Assembly: GCA_028866655.1 (NCBI GenBank)
Contig: JAGWHQ010000001.1
Location: forward strand, 1 to 64,000
Direction: 5' to 3'
Origin: Nitrososphaerota archaeon
GTDB lineage: Archaea > Thermoproteota > Nitrososphaeria > Nitrososphaerales > Nitrosopumilaceae
DNA: 64,000 nucleotides
Of this stretch, positions 9,197 to 19,966 are shown piece after piece. Numbering within the stretch: the stretch's first letter is position 1; each line of letters opens with the position of its first letter. Both the position numbers and the translations under genes were made by a program. The notes beneath the pieces were generated by a model. It made no database searches, was not told the DNA's origin, and worked only from the letters and a program-made list of their open reading frames with translations.

Positions 9197-10351
9197 ATGC
9201 CGTTGACTAAAAATCTAGGAATAATCGGAGGAGGGCAACTTGGAATGATGTTGACAGAAGCAGCAAAAAATATGACTGAACATATATCAAATGTCATAGT
9301 TTTAGATCCAACAAAAAATTGTCCAGCATCTAGAGTGGGCGCAAAACAAATTGTTGCAGATTTTAAAGACAAAAATGCCATTGTTGAATTATCTCTTCAA
9401 TCTGACATCATCACATACGAGATAGAATCAGGCGACAGTAAGGTACTAGAATCATTACATGGCGAAGTCTCAATCAATCCTTCCCCAAACACTCTAAGAA
9501 TAATACAAGACAAGTATATGCAAAAACAATTCTTGCGTCAAAATAACATTCCTGTTGCAGATTTTGATGCAATAGAATCATTAGATGATTTAAAGAAAAA
9601 AATTGACGATTTTCAATACCCTGCACTGCTAAAGGCAAGACGTGATGCATATGATGGCAGGGGAAATTTCAAGATAGAAAATAGTTCCAAAGTAGAAACA
9701 GCATATGAGAAATTCTCGGGAAGGCAAACCATGATTGAAAAATTTGTTGATTTTAAGATGGAAGTATCAGTCATAGCAGCAAGAAACATTCATGGAGAGA
9801 TTGCAACATATCCCCTGGTAGAAAATATTCACAAAGACAACATACTAGAATTTACAATTGCCCCAGCACGAGTTGAGAACAAAATTTCATCAGAGGCAGA
9901 CAAGATTGCCAAAAAAACAATGGATGTGTTACATGGTGCCGGAGTTTTTGGAATCGAAATGTTTGTAACAAAAGATGACAAGGTACTGATAAACGAAATT
10001 GCCCCAAGAGTGCATAATTCTGGACATCATACATTACAATCAAGTGAAACGTCGCAGTTTGAACAACATCTACGAGCAATACTTGGATTGCCACTTGGCA
10101 GTACAAAATTAAGACATGCTACAGTCATGTGTAACATCCTAGGACCAAAGAATTTTGTTGGCAGATACAAACCAATTACACTTGAACAAAAAGGAGTGTA
10201 TCTCAAGATGTATCATAAGGATGACGCAAAACCACAGAGAAAACTTGGACATTTTAATGTAGTAGATGAATCAGATACAAACAACATGGAATCATTACTT
10301 GAAAGAGCACAGAAAATAAAAAATTCCATCCAGTTTATTCCTCAGAACTAG
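9197..10351 (+). CDS. purK: N5-carboxyaminoimidazole ribonucleotide synthase PurK
   Basis: An ATP-grasp enzyme that carboxylates aminoimidazole ribonucleotide with bicarbonate and ATP in purine synthesis. The N-terminal nucleotide-binding turn GIIGGGQLGMML, the grasp segment PALLKARRDAYDGRGNF and the metal-binding NEIAPRVHNSGHHT are all as in the family. The 384 aa length is normal. PurE, the next enzyme, lies 670 nt further on in the same direction but is separated by a gene on the opposite strand. T/A-rich boxes (TATTTTTAAAACC) precede the ATG closely. Confidence 0.95.
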   Translation: MPLTKNLGIIGGGQLGMMLTEAAKNMTEHISNVIVLDPTKNCPASRVGAKQIVADFKDKNAIVELSLQSDIITYEIESGDSKVLESLHGEVSINPSPNTLRIIQDKYMQKQFLRQNNIPVADFDAIESLDDLKKKIDDFQYPALLKARRDAYDGRGNFKIENSSKVETAYEKFSGRQTMIEKFVDFKMEVSVIAARNIHGEIATYPLVENIHKDNILEFTIAPARVENKISSEADKIAKKTMDVLHGAGVFGIEMFVTKDDKVLINEIAPRVHNSGHHTLQSSETSQFEQHLRAILGLPLGSTKLRHATVMCNILGPKNFVGRYKPITLEQKGVYLKMYHKDDAKPQRKLGHFNVVDESDTNNMESLLERAQKIKNSIQFIPQN

Positions 10352-10352
10352 A

Positions 10353-10913
10353 TTATTTTTTAACCAGTGCAAATATGCCGCCTGCGCCATAAGCCACTGC
10401 AATCATTATTCGCGATGTAATCACTGCAGTTGTTTGATTTGATATCAGCGATGTATCAAGCATTATTGCAATGGGTATTGCAGCAAGAGATATGGCACCT
10501 ACAATTATCTGTTCTAGATTTACAAGGTTACTGAATTTTTTCATAAAGAAAAATGTAGACGTATTTCCAAGACCAATTCCAAACAATATTAAATACTGGT
10601 AGAGGTGCGGGGTAATTCCTATGGTTGCAAACGGTGCAGCCCAACATAATCCATTAACAGCTTTAACAGCAGGAGGCCATGAGACACTATTTTTCATCCT
10701 GCCCTTGATTGAAGACAACAAAGTTCTGAACCTGGCTAAAATTATTCCAAATGTAATTGCAAAACTTCCAAACCAAATGATTCCATAGTAAAAAATTGGT
10801 TCCTTGTGTTCAAATGAGATCTCACTTAGAATTGAAGCAGAACCGACTGCTATTGCCACACCTACAAACAAAACTCCAAATGCGCGTCTTACTTCTAGCG
10901 GAGACTTTTGCAC
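10353..10913 (-). CDS. Integral membrane protein of unknown function
   Basis: A 186 aa protein with five or six hydrophobic helices (for example GVLFVGVAIAVGSASIL, GIIWFGSFAITFGIIL, IIVGAISLAAIPIAIML). I see no enzymatic motif or known family signature. It lies on the minus strand between purK and purE, ending 1 nt from the purK stop, so it is not part of a purine operon. Start ATG at 10913 directly precedes the MQKSPLEVRRAFG N-terminus. Confidence 0.65.
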   Translation of the reverse strand: MQKSPLEVRRAFGVLFVGVAIAVGSASILSEISFEHKEPIFYYGIIWFGSFAITFGIILARFRTLLSSIKGRMKNSVSWPPAVKAVNGLCWAAPFATIGITPHLYQYLILFGIGLGNTSTFFFMKKFSNLVNLEQIIVGAISLAAIPIAIMLDTSLISNQTTAVITSRIMIAVAYGAGGIFALVKK

Positions 10914-11020
10914 AATTTAAAGTCAGATTTATCTCAGATATAATTTAAGAGATTGAATTGCATTTGAAGCACATGCAAAAACGTTGAGTTTAATTATTTA
11001 ATTCGACGCTGTCTTATTCT

Positions 11021-11593
11021 GTGTCTTATTCAAAAAAGCCTCTTGTTGGCATCATAATGGGATCTAGTTCAGATAGCAAAGTAATGCATTCTGCTGCAAT
11101 AGCGCTAGATGAGTTTGGAGTAAAACATGAAGATCAGATTGTCTCTGCTCATAGGACTCCTACAAGATTACCAGATTATGCAAAACATGCAGAAAAACAA
11201 GGATTCAAGGTAATCATAGCAGGAGCTGGAGGCTCGGCCCATTTACCTGGCATGATTGCATCACACACTACAATTCCTGTGATTGGTGTTCCAATAATGG
11301 TTTACAACGACAAGACAAGTTCTGACAAGTTCAAGTTTTCAGCATTTGGTGGATTAGACGCACTGTTATCAATATCTGAAATGCCAACAGGCTCTCCTGT
11401 TGTTACAGTTGGTGTAAACAAGGCTGCAAATGCAGGATTGTATGCAGTAAAGATTCTTGCAAATGAATTTCCAGAATTGAAAACCAAGATAAGAAAACAC
11501 AAAGAAGTGCAACATCAATCAGTTCTAAGAGAATCTGGCGAAATGAAAAAACTCGGTCTTGCTAGATTTGCAAACAAGAAATTCAAAAAATAA
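11021..11593 (+). CDS. purE: N5-carboxyaminoimidazole ribonucleotide mutase PurE
   Basis: Class I PurE, which moves the carboxyl group on N5-CAIR to give CAIR, the step after PurK. The signature [13 protein letters not shown], the active-site SAHRTP and the [10 protein letters not shown] loop are complete. At 190 aa it is a little longer than the bacterial enzyme because of a basic C-terminal tail ([11 protein letters not shown]). The start is GTG at 11021. A TTTAATTATTTAA box centred 26 nt upstream suggests a leaderless transcript and supports it. Confidence 0.95.
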   Translation: MSYSKKPLVGIIMGSSSDSKVMHSAAIALDEFGVKHEDQIVSAHRTPTRLPDYAKHAEKQGFKVIIAGAGGSAHLPGMIASHTTIPVIGVPIMVYNDKTSSDKFKFSAFGGLDALLSISEMPTGSPVVTVGVNKAANAGLYAVKILANEFPELKTKIRKHKEVQHQSVLRESGEMKKLGLARFANKKFKK

Positions 11594-11594
11594 G

Positions 11595-12872
11595 CTAATT
11601 TCCTCTATTTGATATCTGCATGACAGGACTTGAAAAGTATATTGGATATATTTTCCCAGTAGTTGGATGGTTATAGTTCCACCTCTTGTCCTGAGGATCA
11701 ATTTTCATAAATTGTGCAGCCATTGTAGGTGATAGCATTTTGTATGTCTCTTCGCCTATTGTCATCTGATTTGGTTGTGCAAGAGGCAAAATTTTCGAAG
11801 CTATTGTGATACTGTGTCCTATCAAATCAGGTTCAGAGCCAAGAACAACAATTCTATTTTTCCCGACATCTATCCCAATTCTTACATTAATTTTTGGCAG
11901 ACCAAAGCTTGCAAACATCGGGTTTAGTGAATGTGTAACTAACATGTTCATGGAGCGTGCACAACGTACTGCATTTTCTGCCATATTTCCAAAGTCTTTT
12001 AATTCTGGGAAAAATGCAATTACTGCATCGCCAGTATATTTTAGAACAAAACCTGCGTGTTTTGATACCACTACAGACATTTCCTCAGAAAATACTTTGA
12101 TCAAACCAGAGAGATCATCTGAGCTAAGCGATGTTGCAATTTTAGTAGAACCAACAATATCAACATAAAGAATAGCTGTATTGATCTCATTTTCAGGCCA
12201 CAGACTCAGGAACCTGTTTGAAATATACTTGAGAAATGCTTGAGAGTATGAATCACTTTGTTTTCTTTTGTATAATGAAAAATTTCTTTGTATTCGAGTC
12301 AAACTTTGAATCACAAACGCATCATCAGGTGTCATGATTTGAAAACTTTCAACGGGTTTTACTTGGGAGATTACAGATTCTAAATTTTCAAGGGGTACGA
12401 ATTTTTTTTCTATCACATCATAATACCCTTTTTCTCCCTCTACTGCTTGTGGCTCAAGTTTTACTTTGCTAGTTGTAAGGCCAAAAGGAAAAGATGTTTT
12501 TTGTTTATTTGCAGCAATTAGTATGACACTATCATATTCACTTAGTGCCAATCCTTGTTCATTTTCTACCCCGGAACTGATATCAATTATGCGAGAGATT
12601 GGAAATATGGAAATTTTTCCAGTGTTAGAGTTTGCCCTTATTACTTCAATCACATCATGCTCAGAGTTGTCAGATACCGTTGTCTGGAGTATGAATTTGT
12701 CCCTAAATTCAGATCTATACATGCCAGTACCTTTTGCAGCATGGACCTCAGAGCCAACCGTAGTTCCTCTACTCTTTGCTTTGACTATATTTACAGTAAT
12801 TCCCATCATATCAAGGGCATCAGTTACAGCAGTTAGGTCATTTCGTGGTAACTCTGCCTCTATTCGTATCAT
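11595..12872 (-). CDS. PII-like domain fused to a class III nucleotide cyclase
   Basis: Residues 1-105 read like a PII (GlnB) domain: it starts MIRIEAELPRNDLTAVTDAL and ends NTGKISIFPISRIIDISSG, the usual PII C-terminal beta hairpin, but the T-loop and GDGKIF loop are shortened. Residues about 230-400 are a class III cyclase catalytic domain with both metal Asps, D238 (YVDIVGSTK) and D282 (KYTGDAVIAFF). Lys278 and Asp349 sit where adenine-selecting residues occur. The usual transition-state Asn and Arg are Thr356 and Lys360 (GHSITIASK), so activity may be unusual. No membrane segment. Likely output is cAMP or a related nucleotide under control of the PII-like sensor; this is inference. Confidence 0.8.
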   Translation of the reverse strand: MIRIEAELPRNDLTAVTDALDMMGITVNIVKAKSRGTTVGSEVHAAKGTGMYRSEFRDKFILQTTVSDNSEHDVIEVIRANSNTGKISIFPISRIIDISSGVENEQGLALSEYDSVILIAANKQKTSFPFGLTTSKVKLEPQAVEGEKGYYDVIEKKFVPLENLESVISQVKPVESFQIMTPDDAFVIQSLTRIQRNFSLYKRKQSDSYSQAFLKYISNRFLSLWPENEINTAILYVDIVGSTKIATSLSSDDLSGLIKVFSEEMSVVVSKHAGFVLKYTGDAVIAFFPELKDFGNMAENAVRCARSMNMLVTHSLNPMFASFGLPKINVRIGIDVGKNRIVVLGSEPDLIGHSITIASKILPLAQPNQMTIGEETYKMLSPTMAAQFMKIDPQDKRWNYNHPTTGKIYPIYFSSPVMQISNRGN

Positions 12873-12932
12873 CCTAGTCTTAGGTCATTTATTACAAATA
12901 GTAATTTAAACTAGTTTTTTGATTTCCGCTTG

Positions 12933-14229
<1,297 letters not shown>

Positions 14230-14276
14230 TTAATAACCCACCCTATGATTATTAATCCGATTTGTTGGAAAAATTC

Positions 14277-15587
14277 ATGCATAGTTTTGTCTGGCATCCC
14301 TATACCCAGATGGGCGACTGGAAAAAATTTGATGTAATTTCAAAAGGCAAAGGAATGTGGCTTTATGATTTGAATGGCAATGCCATGATGGATAGTGTTG
14401 CAAGCATGTGGTGCAATGTATGGGGTCACTCTAACAAAGAGTTGACAGGGGCCATCACAAGACAGGCAAAAATGCTGCAACATTCTTCATTGTTTAATTT
14501 AACAAATGACAAAGCAGAAGATCTTGCAGAAAAACTAGTAAAACTAGCCCCTGAGATGTATCGAGTATTCTACTCTGATGATGGTTCTACCGCAATGGAG
14601 ATCTCTGCAAAAATGGCTTTGCAATACTGGAACAACATTGGTGAGAAAAAAACAAAATTTGTTTCACTTGAGAATGGATATCATGGGGATACAATAGGTG
14701 CCATGTCGCTTGGATATGTACCTCTCTTCTTTTCAAAATTCAAGTCTGTCTTGTTTCCAGTTTTAAGAACTCCTTCACCGAATAGATATAGAATTCCAAA
14801 AGGTTACTCATTTGAAGACTATCAAGAGTTTTGTTTGGAAAAAATAGAACAGACATTTTCAAAAAATAATGACATTGCCGCATTTGTAATGGAAAGCGGG
14901 GCACAATTAGCTGGAGGTGTCATCATTTATCCAGACGGATTTCAAAAAAAGATAAGCAAACTATGTAAGAAATACAATGTATTATTCATACTTGATGAAA
15001 TTGCAACAGGGTTTGGAAGACTGGGTTCAATGATTGAATACAAAAACCAGGAAAGTGTTCCAGACATTGTATCGTTTGGCAAAATGTTATCCGGAGGTTA
15101 TCTCCCACTTGCTGCCACGCTTGCCAATAAAAAAGTCTATGATTCTTTTCTTGGAGAATACAAAGACATGAAACATTTTTTCCATGGACACACATTTACT
15201 GGAAATCCCCTGGCATGTGCCACCGCTCTTGCAAATATTTCACTATACAAAAAATATAATTTAATATCCAAGATCAAAAAACGTGAAGCCCAGATAAAAT
15301 CACGCATAAAAGAGATCATGGATTTGGATCTAGTCGGAGATGTAAGACACAAGGGAATGATGATGGGAATTGAGATAGTGTCAAATAAAAAAACAAAGGC
15401 CTCAATATCCCCACAAAAACGATTACCACAAAAAATATTCAACGAGGCAAAAAAACATGGGATATACCAACGAACTTTGGGGCCAATAGTAATGATAGTC
15501 CCCCCACTTGCCATATCAGGGTCAGAATTGGACTTTCTTTTAGATGGAACCATAAAGACAATCAAAAATGTCTCATCTCAAGTGTAA
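14277..15587 (+). CDS. bioA: Adenosylmethionine-8-amino-7-oxononanoate aminotransferase BioA
   Basis: A PLP-dependent class III aminotransferase that makes 7,8-diaminononanoate. Family N-terminus FVWHPYTQM, the NGYHGDTIGAMSLG segment, DEIATGFGR with the PLP-contacting Asp, and the PLP lysine in SFGKMLSGG are all seen. The ORF track starts at TTG 14262. I prefer ATG 14277 because ATTATTAATCC lies about 25 nt before it and the family begins close to this point. Either start gives a full-length enzyme (436 or 441 aa). Confidence 0.92.
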   Translation: MHSFVWHPYTQMGDWKKFDVISKGKGMWLYDLNGNAMMDSVASMWCNVWGHSNKELTGAITRQAKMLQHSSLFNLTNDKAEDLAEKLVKLAPEMYRVFYSDDGSTAMEISAKMALQYWNNIGEKKTKFVSLENGYHGDTIGAMSLGYVPLFFSKFKSVLFPVLRTPSPNRYRIPKGYSFEDYQEFCLEKIEQTFSKNNDIAAFVMESGAQLAGGVIIYPDGFQKKISKLCKKYNVLFILDEIATGFGRLGSMIEYKNQESVPDIVSFGKMLSGGYLPLAATLANKKVYDSFLGEYKDMKHFFHGHTFTGNPLACATALANISLYKKYNLISKIKKREAQIKSRIKEIMDLDLVGDVRHKGMMMGIEIVSNKKTKASISPQKRLPQKIFNEAKKHGIYQRTLGPIVMIVPPLAISGSELDFLLDGTIKTIKNVSSQV

Positions 15588-15700
15588 AAACATCATTGAT
15601 GATTGTTTCAGAAACACTAGTCACATTTATTGAAAATAAAAGATATGAATTTGCACAAGTCAGAATATATTCAACTAGAACTTGGCAGACGTGTAAATTC

Positions 15701-15734
15701 ATTGTAAACCATCATACCAGAACAGGTTTACAAT
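15701..15734 (+). promoter_or_regulatory. BirA-type biotin operator upstream of bioB
   Basis: Perfect inverted arms ATTGTAAACC (15701-15710) and GGTTTACAAT (15725-15734) are separated by 14 nt. The arms match the known BirA/BioR-independent biotin operator core TTGTAAACC-N14-16-GGTTTACAA of bacteria. The site lies just upstream of the bioB TATA-like box (TCTTAATTAATAG, about 26 nt before the ATG), where a bound repressor would block TBP/TFB loading. I saw no second copy before bioD/bioA. Confidence 0.8.
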
Positions 15735-15775
15735 TAAAATAATCTTAATTAATAGACTAGAAAACAAGGTAGATA

Positions 15776-16756
15776 ATGACCACAGAGACTGATTTTATAA
15801 TTTCTTGTAGAGACAAGGTGTTAGCAGGACATGGAATTTCAAAAGAAGAATCTGAAAAACTCATCAACATATCCGATGATTCTCTACATACACTATCTGA
15901 GGCTGCCAATGAAATCACCCGAAAATTGTGTGGAGATGTAGTAGATGTGGAAGCTTTGATAAATGCAAAAAAAGGCAAGTGTCAAGAAGATTGCTCATTT
16001 TGTTCCCAATCTGCTTTTTTCAAGACAGGTATTGACACATACAAGTTGTTACCTCCAGAAACAATAGTGCAAAATGCAATGCTTGCAAAAGAAGACGGCG
16101 TGAAAAGTTTTTGTCTAGTATGCGCATGGCGTGGCCCTACAGAGAAAGACTTCGAACAGATCTCTTCCATCATAGAAAAAATAAATCACGAAGTTGGAAT
16201 AGAAGTCAACTGCTCACTTGGTTTTATCAATCAAGAGATGGCATTAAAATTAAAAAAACTTGGAGTGAAACGCTATAACCACAACCTAGAAGCACCAAGA
16301 AGCTTTTTTGAAAAAATATGCACAACTCACACTTATGAGGACAGGATGACAACAAATCTAATTGTAAAAAATGTAGGCCTTGAATTATGCTGTGGTGGAA
16401 TAATTGGCATGGGAGAAACAAGAATGCAGCGATTAGAGTTAGGACTTGATCTTGCAGGACTAAGTCCGGAGGAATGTCCAATCAATATGCTTGTACCACA
16501 AAAAGGGACACCGCTTGAACTTCAGACAAGACTTTCGATATCCGAGATATTGCGAACAATAGCAGTCTTCAGATTTTTGATGCCAAAAACAATACTCAAG
16601 ATTGCAGGAGGAAGAGAAGTATATCTCTCAAATGACCAAGAAAAAGTGCTTCTAGGAGGAGCAAATGGAATCATCACTGGCGGATACCTCACAATTGGCG
16701 GAAACAAACCAACAGATGACTTTCAAATGATATCAAAAATAGGCCTTGAAGCATAG
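15776..16756 (+). CDS. bioB: Biotin synthase BioB (radical SAM)
   Basis: Inserts sulfur into dethiobiotin. The radical-SAM cysteines are Cys69, Cys73 and Cys76 (CQEDCSFC). Further family motifs are the YNHNLEAPRSFF stretch with the conserved Asn-His-Asn-Leu-Glu, and GGIIGMGET. The C-terminal segment ILKIAGGREVY carries the auxiliary-cluster arginine. Length 326 aa is normal. It lies behind the BirA-like operator and overlaps bioF by 11 nt, so both genes should be co-transcribed and repressed together when biotin is plentiful. Confidence 0.96.
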   Translation: MTTETDFIISCRDKVLAGHGISKEESEKLINISDDSLHTLSEAANEITRKLCGDVVDVEALINAKKGKCQEDCSFCSQSAFFKTGIDTYKLLPPETIVQNAMLAKEDGVKSFCLVCAWRGPTEKDFEQISSIIEKINHEVGIEVNCSLGFINQEMALKLKKLGVKRYNHNLEAPRSFFEKICTTHTYEDRMTTNLIVKNVGLELCCGGIIGMGETRMQRLELGLDLAGLSPEECPINMLVPQKGTPLELQTRLSISEILRTIAVFRFLMPKTILKIAGGREVYLSNDQEKVLLGGANGIITGGYLTIGGNKPTDDFQMISKIGLEA

Positions 16757-17873
16757 GACCCATTTTATCAATGAAAGACTAGGACAGATAAAAAAAGCAA
16801 ATCTATACAGAACTCTTGTTTACAACAAAGTTTCAGGACCATATATTACAATTCAAGGAAAGAGACTTGTCAACTTATCATCAAATGACTACCTTGGACT
16901 GAATACAACATACAAACCATCACAAATACAATCAAGCTCACGGTTAATTGCAGGAAATGACATGTCGTTTAAAAAACTTGAAAGCAACCTTGCATGTCAC
17001 AAATCAAAAAACTCGTCGTTGGTATTTCCTACAGGATACATGGCAAACCTTGGGGCAATCTCAATTTTAACACAAAAAAATGATTTGATCCTAAGTGATG
17101 AATTCAATCATGCAAGCATAATAGATGCATGTAGATTATCACATGCAAAAAAGATAATCTACAAACATAATGACATTTCAGATCTGGAAAAAAAATTACG
17201 CAAAAAAGCACAACGCAAGTTTGTGATAACAGAAGGAATATTTTCAATGAATGGGGATTTTGCAAAACTTGATGAGATAACCAAACTGTGTCAAGAAAAC
17301 AATGCATTTCTCTTGTTAGATGATGCACATGGAGACTTTGTAGTAGGAAAAGACGGCAGAGGTTCTGCAGATCATTTCAGAGTTGCAGAAAATGTCGATG
17401 TATACATAAGCAGCCTAAGCAAGGCACTTGGTGCATTTGGTGGATATATTGCTGCAAGCAAGGAGATAATCGATCTGGCAGTGAACACATCGCGACCGTT
17501 TATCTACACATCTGCATTACCAGGTTTTTTAGCAGATTTTGCTTTAAAGAGGTTCTTGTCAAACAGGGAAAAAAAACGGTTAGAATTAGAAAAAAAGACA
17601 AGACAGTTCAGCAAAGGTTTACAGTCAATTGGATACAAAATAGAGTCTCCAAGCCAGATAATACCAATAATCATAGGAGATGAGAAAAAGACACTTGATT
17701 TTGGCAAGTATTTAAGAGATAATGGAATATTTGCCCAGCCAATACGCTATCCCACAGTAAACATGGGAGAGGCCAGAATAAGAATATCTGTCACAGACTG
17801 GCTTTCAGAAGACATCATATCAGAATCGCTTGGCACCTTTGAAAAAGCAGGTAAAAAATTTGGCATTTTATGA
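16746..17873 (+). CDS. bioF: 8-amino-7-oxononanoate synthase BioF
   Basis: A PLP enzyme that joins pimeloyl thioester and L-alanine. Characteristic stretches are LSSNDYLGLN, the FPTGYMANLGAIS region, LLDDAHGDFVVG with the PLP Asp, and SSLSKALGAFGGY with the Schiff-base lysine. The start is TTG at 16746 inside the end of bioB (11 nt overlap). No ATG in frame fits the N-terminus. Length 375 aa is normal. No gene for making or activating pimelate is in the window. Confidence 0.94.
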   Translation: MKHRTHFINERLGQIKKANLYRTLVYNKVSGPYITIQGKRLVNLSSNDYLGLNTTYKPSQIQSSSRLIAGNDMSFKKLESNLACHKSKNSSLVFPTGYMANLGAISILTQKNDLILSDEFNHASIIDACRLSHAKKIIYKHNDISDLEKKLRKKAQRKFVITEGIFSMNGDFAKLDEITKLCQENNAFLLLDDAHGDFVVGKDGRGSADHFRVAENVDVYISSLSKALGAFGGYIAASKEIIDLAVNTSRPFIYTSALPGFLADFALKRFLSNREKKRLELEKKTRQFSKGLQSIGYKIESPSQIIPIIIGDEKKTLDFGKYLRDNGIFAQPIRYPTVNMGEARIRISVTDWLSEDIISESLGTFEKAGKKFGIL

Positions 17874-17932
17874 ATAGAATTTGGAATAGATTTGGAACAA
17901 GGTATTAATAAAAAAACAGCATCAATTGATTC

Positions 17933-18667
17933 ATGGTGGAATTAACCATAGGAATTGCAGCAATAGCAGGACTTGGTTCATTTCTTGCACCGTGTATACT
18001 ACCAATGATTCCGGCATTTCTTGCATACATTTCTGGTACCACACTAACAGATCTTCAAAGAAACAACGGAACTGTAAACATTGTCACAAGTAGACTAAAT
18101 ATCATACTAAATACATTATTTTTTGTCGCAGGTTTTACTATAGTTTTTTCAATACTAGGTGTAATTTTAAACAGCATACTTTCTACATCAGCTGGATCGT
18201 TACTTTCAGGATTTAATCATGTAGGTGGCGCCATAATAGTTGCATTCGGGGTTTTCATGTTATTATCATCCAAGATTTCAAAACTTAATTTTGAAAAAAA
18301 GATTTTACCAAACAGGACCAAATCAAGTTATCCTCTTTCATTTGTATTTGGCCTTGCATTTGCAACCGGTTGGACTCCATGTATTGGGCCAATTCTTGGA
18401 AGCATTCTAACTCTTGCTGCAACATCGCCAAGCCATGCATTTGTTTTGCTTCTTAGTTATTCACTAGGACTTGGAATTCCATTTATCTTGATGGGAGTAT
18501 TCTTTTCAAGATTTACCGTATTTATCAAATCAATGAGCAAGCACTTGAAATACTATTCAATAATAATGGGATCCCTTATCATTACACTAGGAGTTCTAGT
18601 CTACACAAACCAACTTGCAGCCATAGCAAGTTTTCCGCTGTTAAATAACATACTATTAGGACGATAA
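17933..18667 (+). CDS. ccdA: CcdA-type transmembrane thiol reductant transporter
   Basis: A 244 aa protein with six hydrophobic helices. The two helix-embedded cysteines of the family are in LAPCILPMIP and TGWTPCIGP. CcdA/DsbD-beta proteins pass electrons from cytoplasmic thioredoxin across the membrane to outer thiol proteins. The next gene, a membrane-anchored thioredoxin-fold protein, begins inside the stop codon (1 nt overlap), so they likely form one unit, like bacterial DipZ split in two. GTATTAATAAAAA about 26 nt upstream marks the promoter. Confidence 0.9.
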   Translation: MVELTIGIAAIAGLGSFLAPCILPMIPAFLAYISGTTLTDLQRNNGTVNIVTSRLNIILNTLFFVAGFTIVFSILGVILNSILSTSAGSLLSGFNHVGGAIIVAFGVFMLLSSKISKLNFEKKILPNRTKSSYPLSFVFGLAFATGWTPCIGPILGSILTLAATSPSHAFVLLLSYSLGLGIPFILMGVFFSRFTVFIKSMSKHLKYYSIIMGSLIITLGVLVYTNQLAAIASFPLLNNILLGR

Positions 18668-19812
18668 TGATGAGAAAAGAGATTAAAACCGCAATAATTG
18701 GTGCGATAATCATAGTTGCAGCAGTAGGAGGAATTGACGTATTTCTTACATCACTTGACAAGACAGTTGCAAATACTGGAAACCAAACACTTGCTACCAA
18801 TACAATTCAAAATACAAACAATACTGGTACTAAGTCTGTTGCATATCCAGATGAAAGTAATTATCCCCTAGCACCAAACTTGACAGGTATTACAGGCTAC
18901 ATTAATACAACACCACAAGAACTACAAGCACAAATGAAAGACAAGGTGGTATTGTATGATTTTTGGACATATAGTTGCATAAACTGTATCAGAACTTTGC
19001 CGTTTCTAGAATCATGGAATGAAAAATATTCGGACAAGGGTTTACTGATAATTGGAGTACATGCTCCAGAATTTGAATTTGAAAAAGACATAAACAATGT
19101 AAAGATGGCTGCTCAAAAATATAACATAACATATCCAATCGTACTTGACAGTGATCATCAAACATGGGATGCATTTTCAAATAGATACTGGCCAGCAGAA
19201 TACATTACAGACGATTTAGGCCACATACGCCACACTAATTTTGGTGAGGGAGATTACGCCAATACAGAACAAGTAATTCAGCAATTACTTGACCAGAGAG
19301 CAAAACGACTTGGACTAAATGTTACAGCAGATCAAAATCTTGTCAATTTACAAGAGCACCAGTTTGCATTATTTGAGACCCCGGAACTTTATTTTGGATA
19401 CAACTTTGCAGATGGAAGAAATTACTTTGGAAATACTGAAGGATTTGAACCAGAAAAAACAGTCAACTATACAATTCCGTCAGACTTGCAAAAAGATCAT
19501 TTCTATCTTGGAGGACAATGGCAGAATCTTCAGGACAGCATGAAGCTAGTATCAGATAATGGAAAAATAGTTCTGCCATATACAGCACAAGATGTGCACA
19601 TTGTAGCATCAGGAACAGGCACTGCAATACAAGTACTGCTTGACGGCAAGCCAGTTACAAGCGATGATGCAGGTCAAGATATCAAAGACAGCATGGCCAT
19701 GATTTCAGAGAATAGGCTCTACAATATCATCTCGTCAAAGCAGGCAGGCTCTCACACTCTAACCATAATAGGTCAGCCTGGCTTTGAAGTCTACACCTTT
19801 ACCTTTGGGTAA
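18667..19812 (+). CDS. Membrane-anchored thioredoxin-like protein (TlpA/DipZ C-terminal type)
   Basis: An N-terminal anchor (residues about 8-26, IKTAIIGAIIIVAAVGGI) precedes a thioredoxin fold with the redox pair Cys104-Cys107 (FWTYSCINCIRT), facing outward. Residues about 235-381 form a second, beta-rich domain that ends many DipZ-type proteins (YFGYNFADGRNYFG). It probably receives electrons from the CcdA protein encoded just before it. In an ammonia oxidiser the clients could be copper or cytochrome-like surface proteins; that is inference. Confidence 0.85.
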   Translation: MMRKEIKTAIIGAIIIVAAVGGIDVFLTSLDKTVANTGNQTLATNTIQNTNNTGTKSVAYPDESNYPLAPNLTGITGYINTTPQELQAQMKDKVVLYDFWTYSCINCIRTLPFLESWNEKYSDKGLLIIGVHAPEFEFEKDINNVKMAAQKYNITYPIVLDSDHQTWDAFSNRYWPAEYITDDLGHIRHTNFGEGDYANTEQVIQQLLDQRAKRLGLNVTADQNLVNLQEHQFALFETPELYFGYNFADGRNYFGNTEGFEPEKTVNYTIPSDLQKDHFYLGGQWQNLQDSMKLVSDNGKIVLPYTAQDVHIVASGTGTAIQVLLDGKPVTSDDAGQDIKDSMAMISENRLYNIISSKQAGSHTLTIIGQPGFEVYTFTFG

Positions 19813-19825
19813 TCAGAATAAAATA

Positions 19826-19847
19826 TTTCTAAATTCGAATTTAGAAA
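19826..19847. repeat. 22-bp perfect palindrome, copy 1 (half TTTCTAAATTC)
   Basis: TTTCTAAATTC followed directly by its reverse complement. It lies 13 nt after the thioredoxin gene stop and about 120 nt before the cdvB start. A 27-bp stretch containing it is identical to copy 2 at 23010-23039. It could be an operator, a 3'-end structure or an element boundary. Confidence 0.8.
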
Positions 19848-19966
19848 CATATTGAATCAACCCGTGTAAAGACAACTTGTAACCACGGTTAGATGTCACT
19901 ACAGTTACACACCAAGTAAGAACATGATTGTTTAAAACAACATTTCAAATCAAGGCACAGTAAAAA

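Noticed and set aside
12466-12909. 147-aa plus-strand ORF
   Set aside because: Antisense to the PII-like part of the cyclase gene.
15137-15565. 142-aa minus-strand ORF
   Set aside because: Shadow of bioA.
19876-19896. GTAACC-GGTTA-like inverted bases before cdvB, resembling the biotin operator
   Set aside because: Arms are only five bases with a 2-nt spacer; does not fit the BirA spacing.
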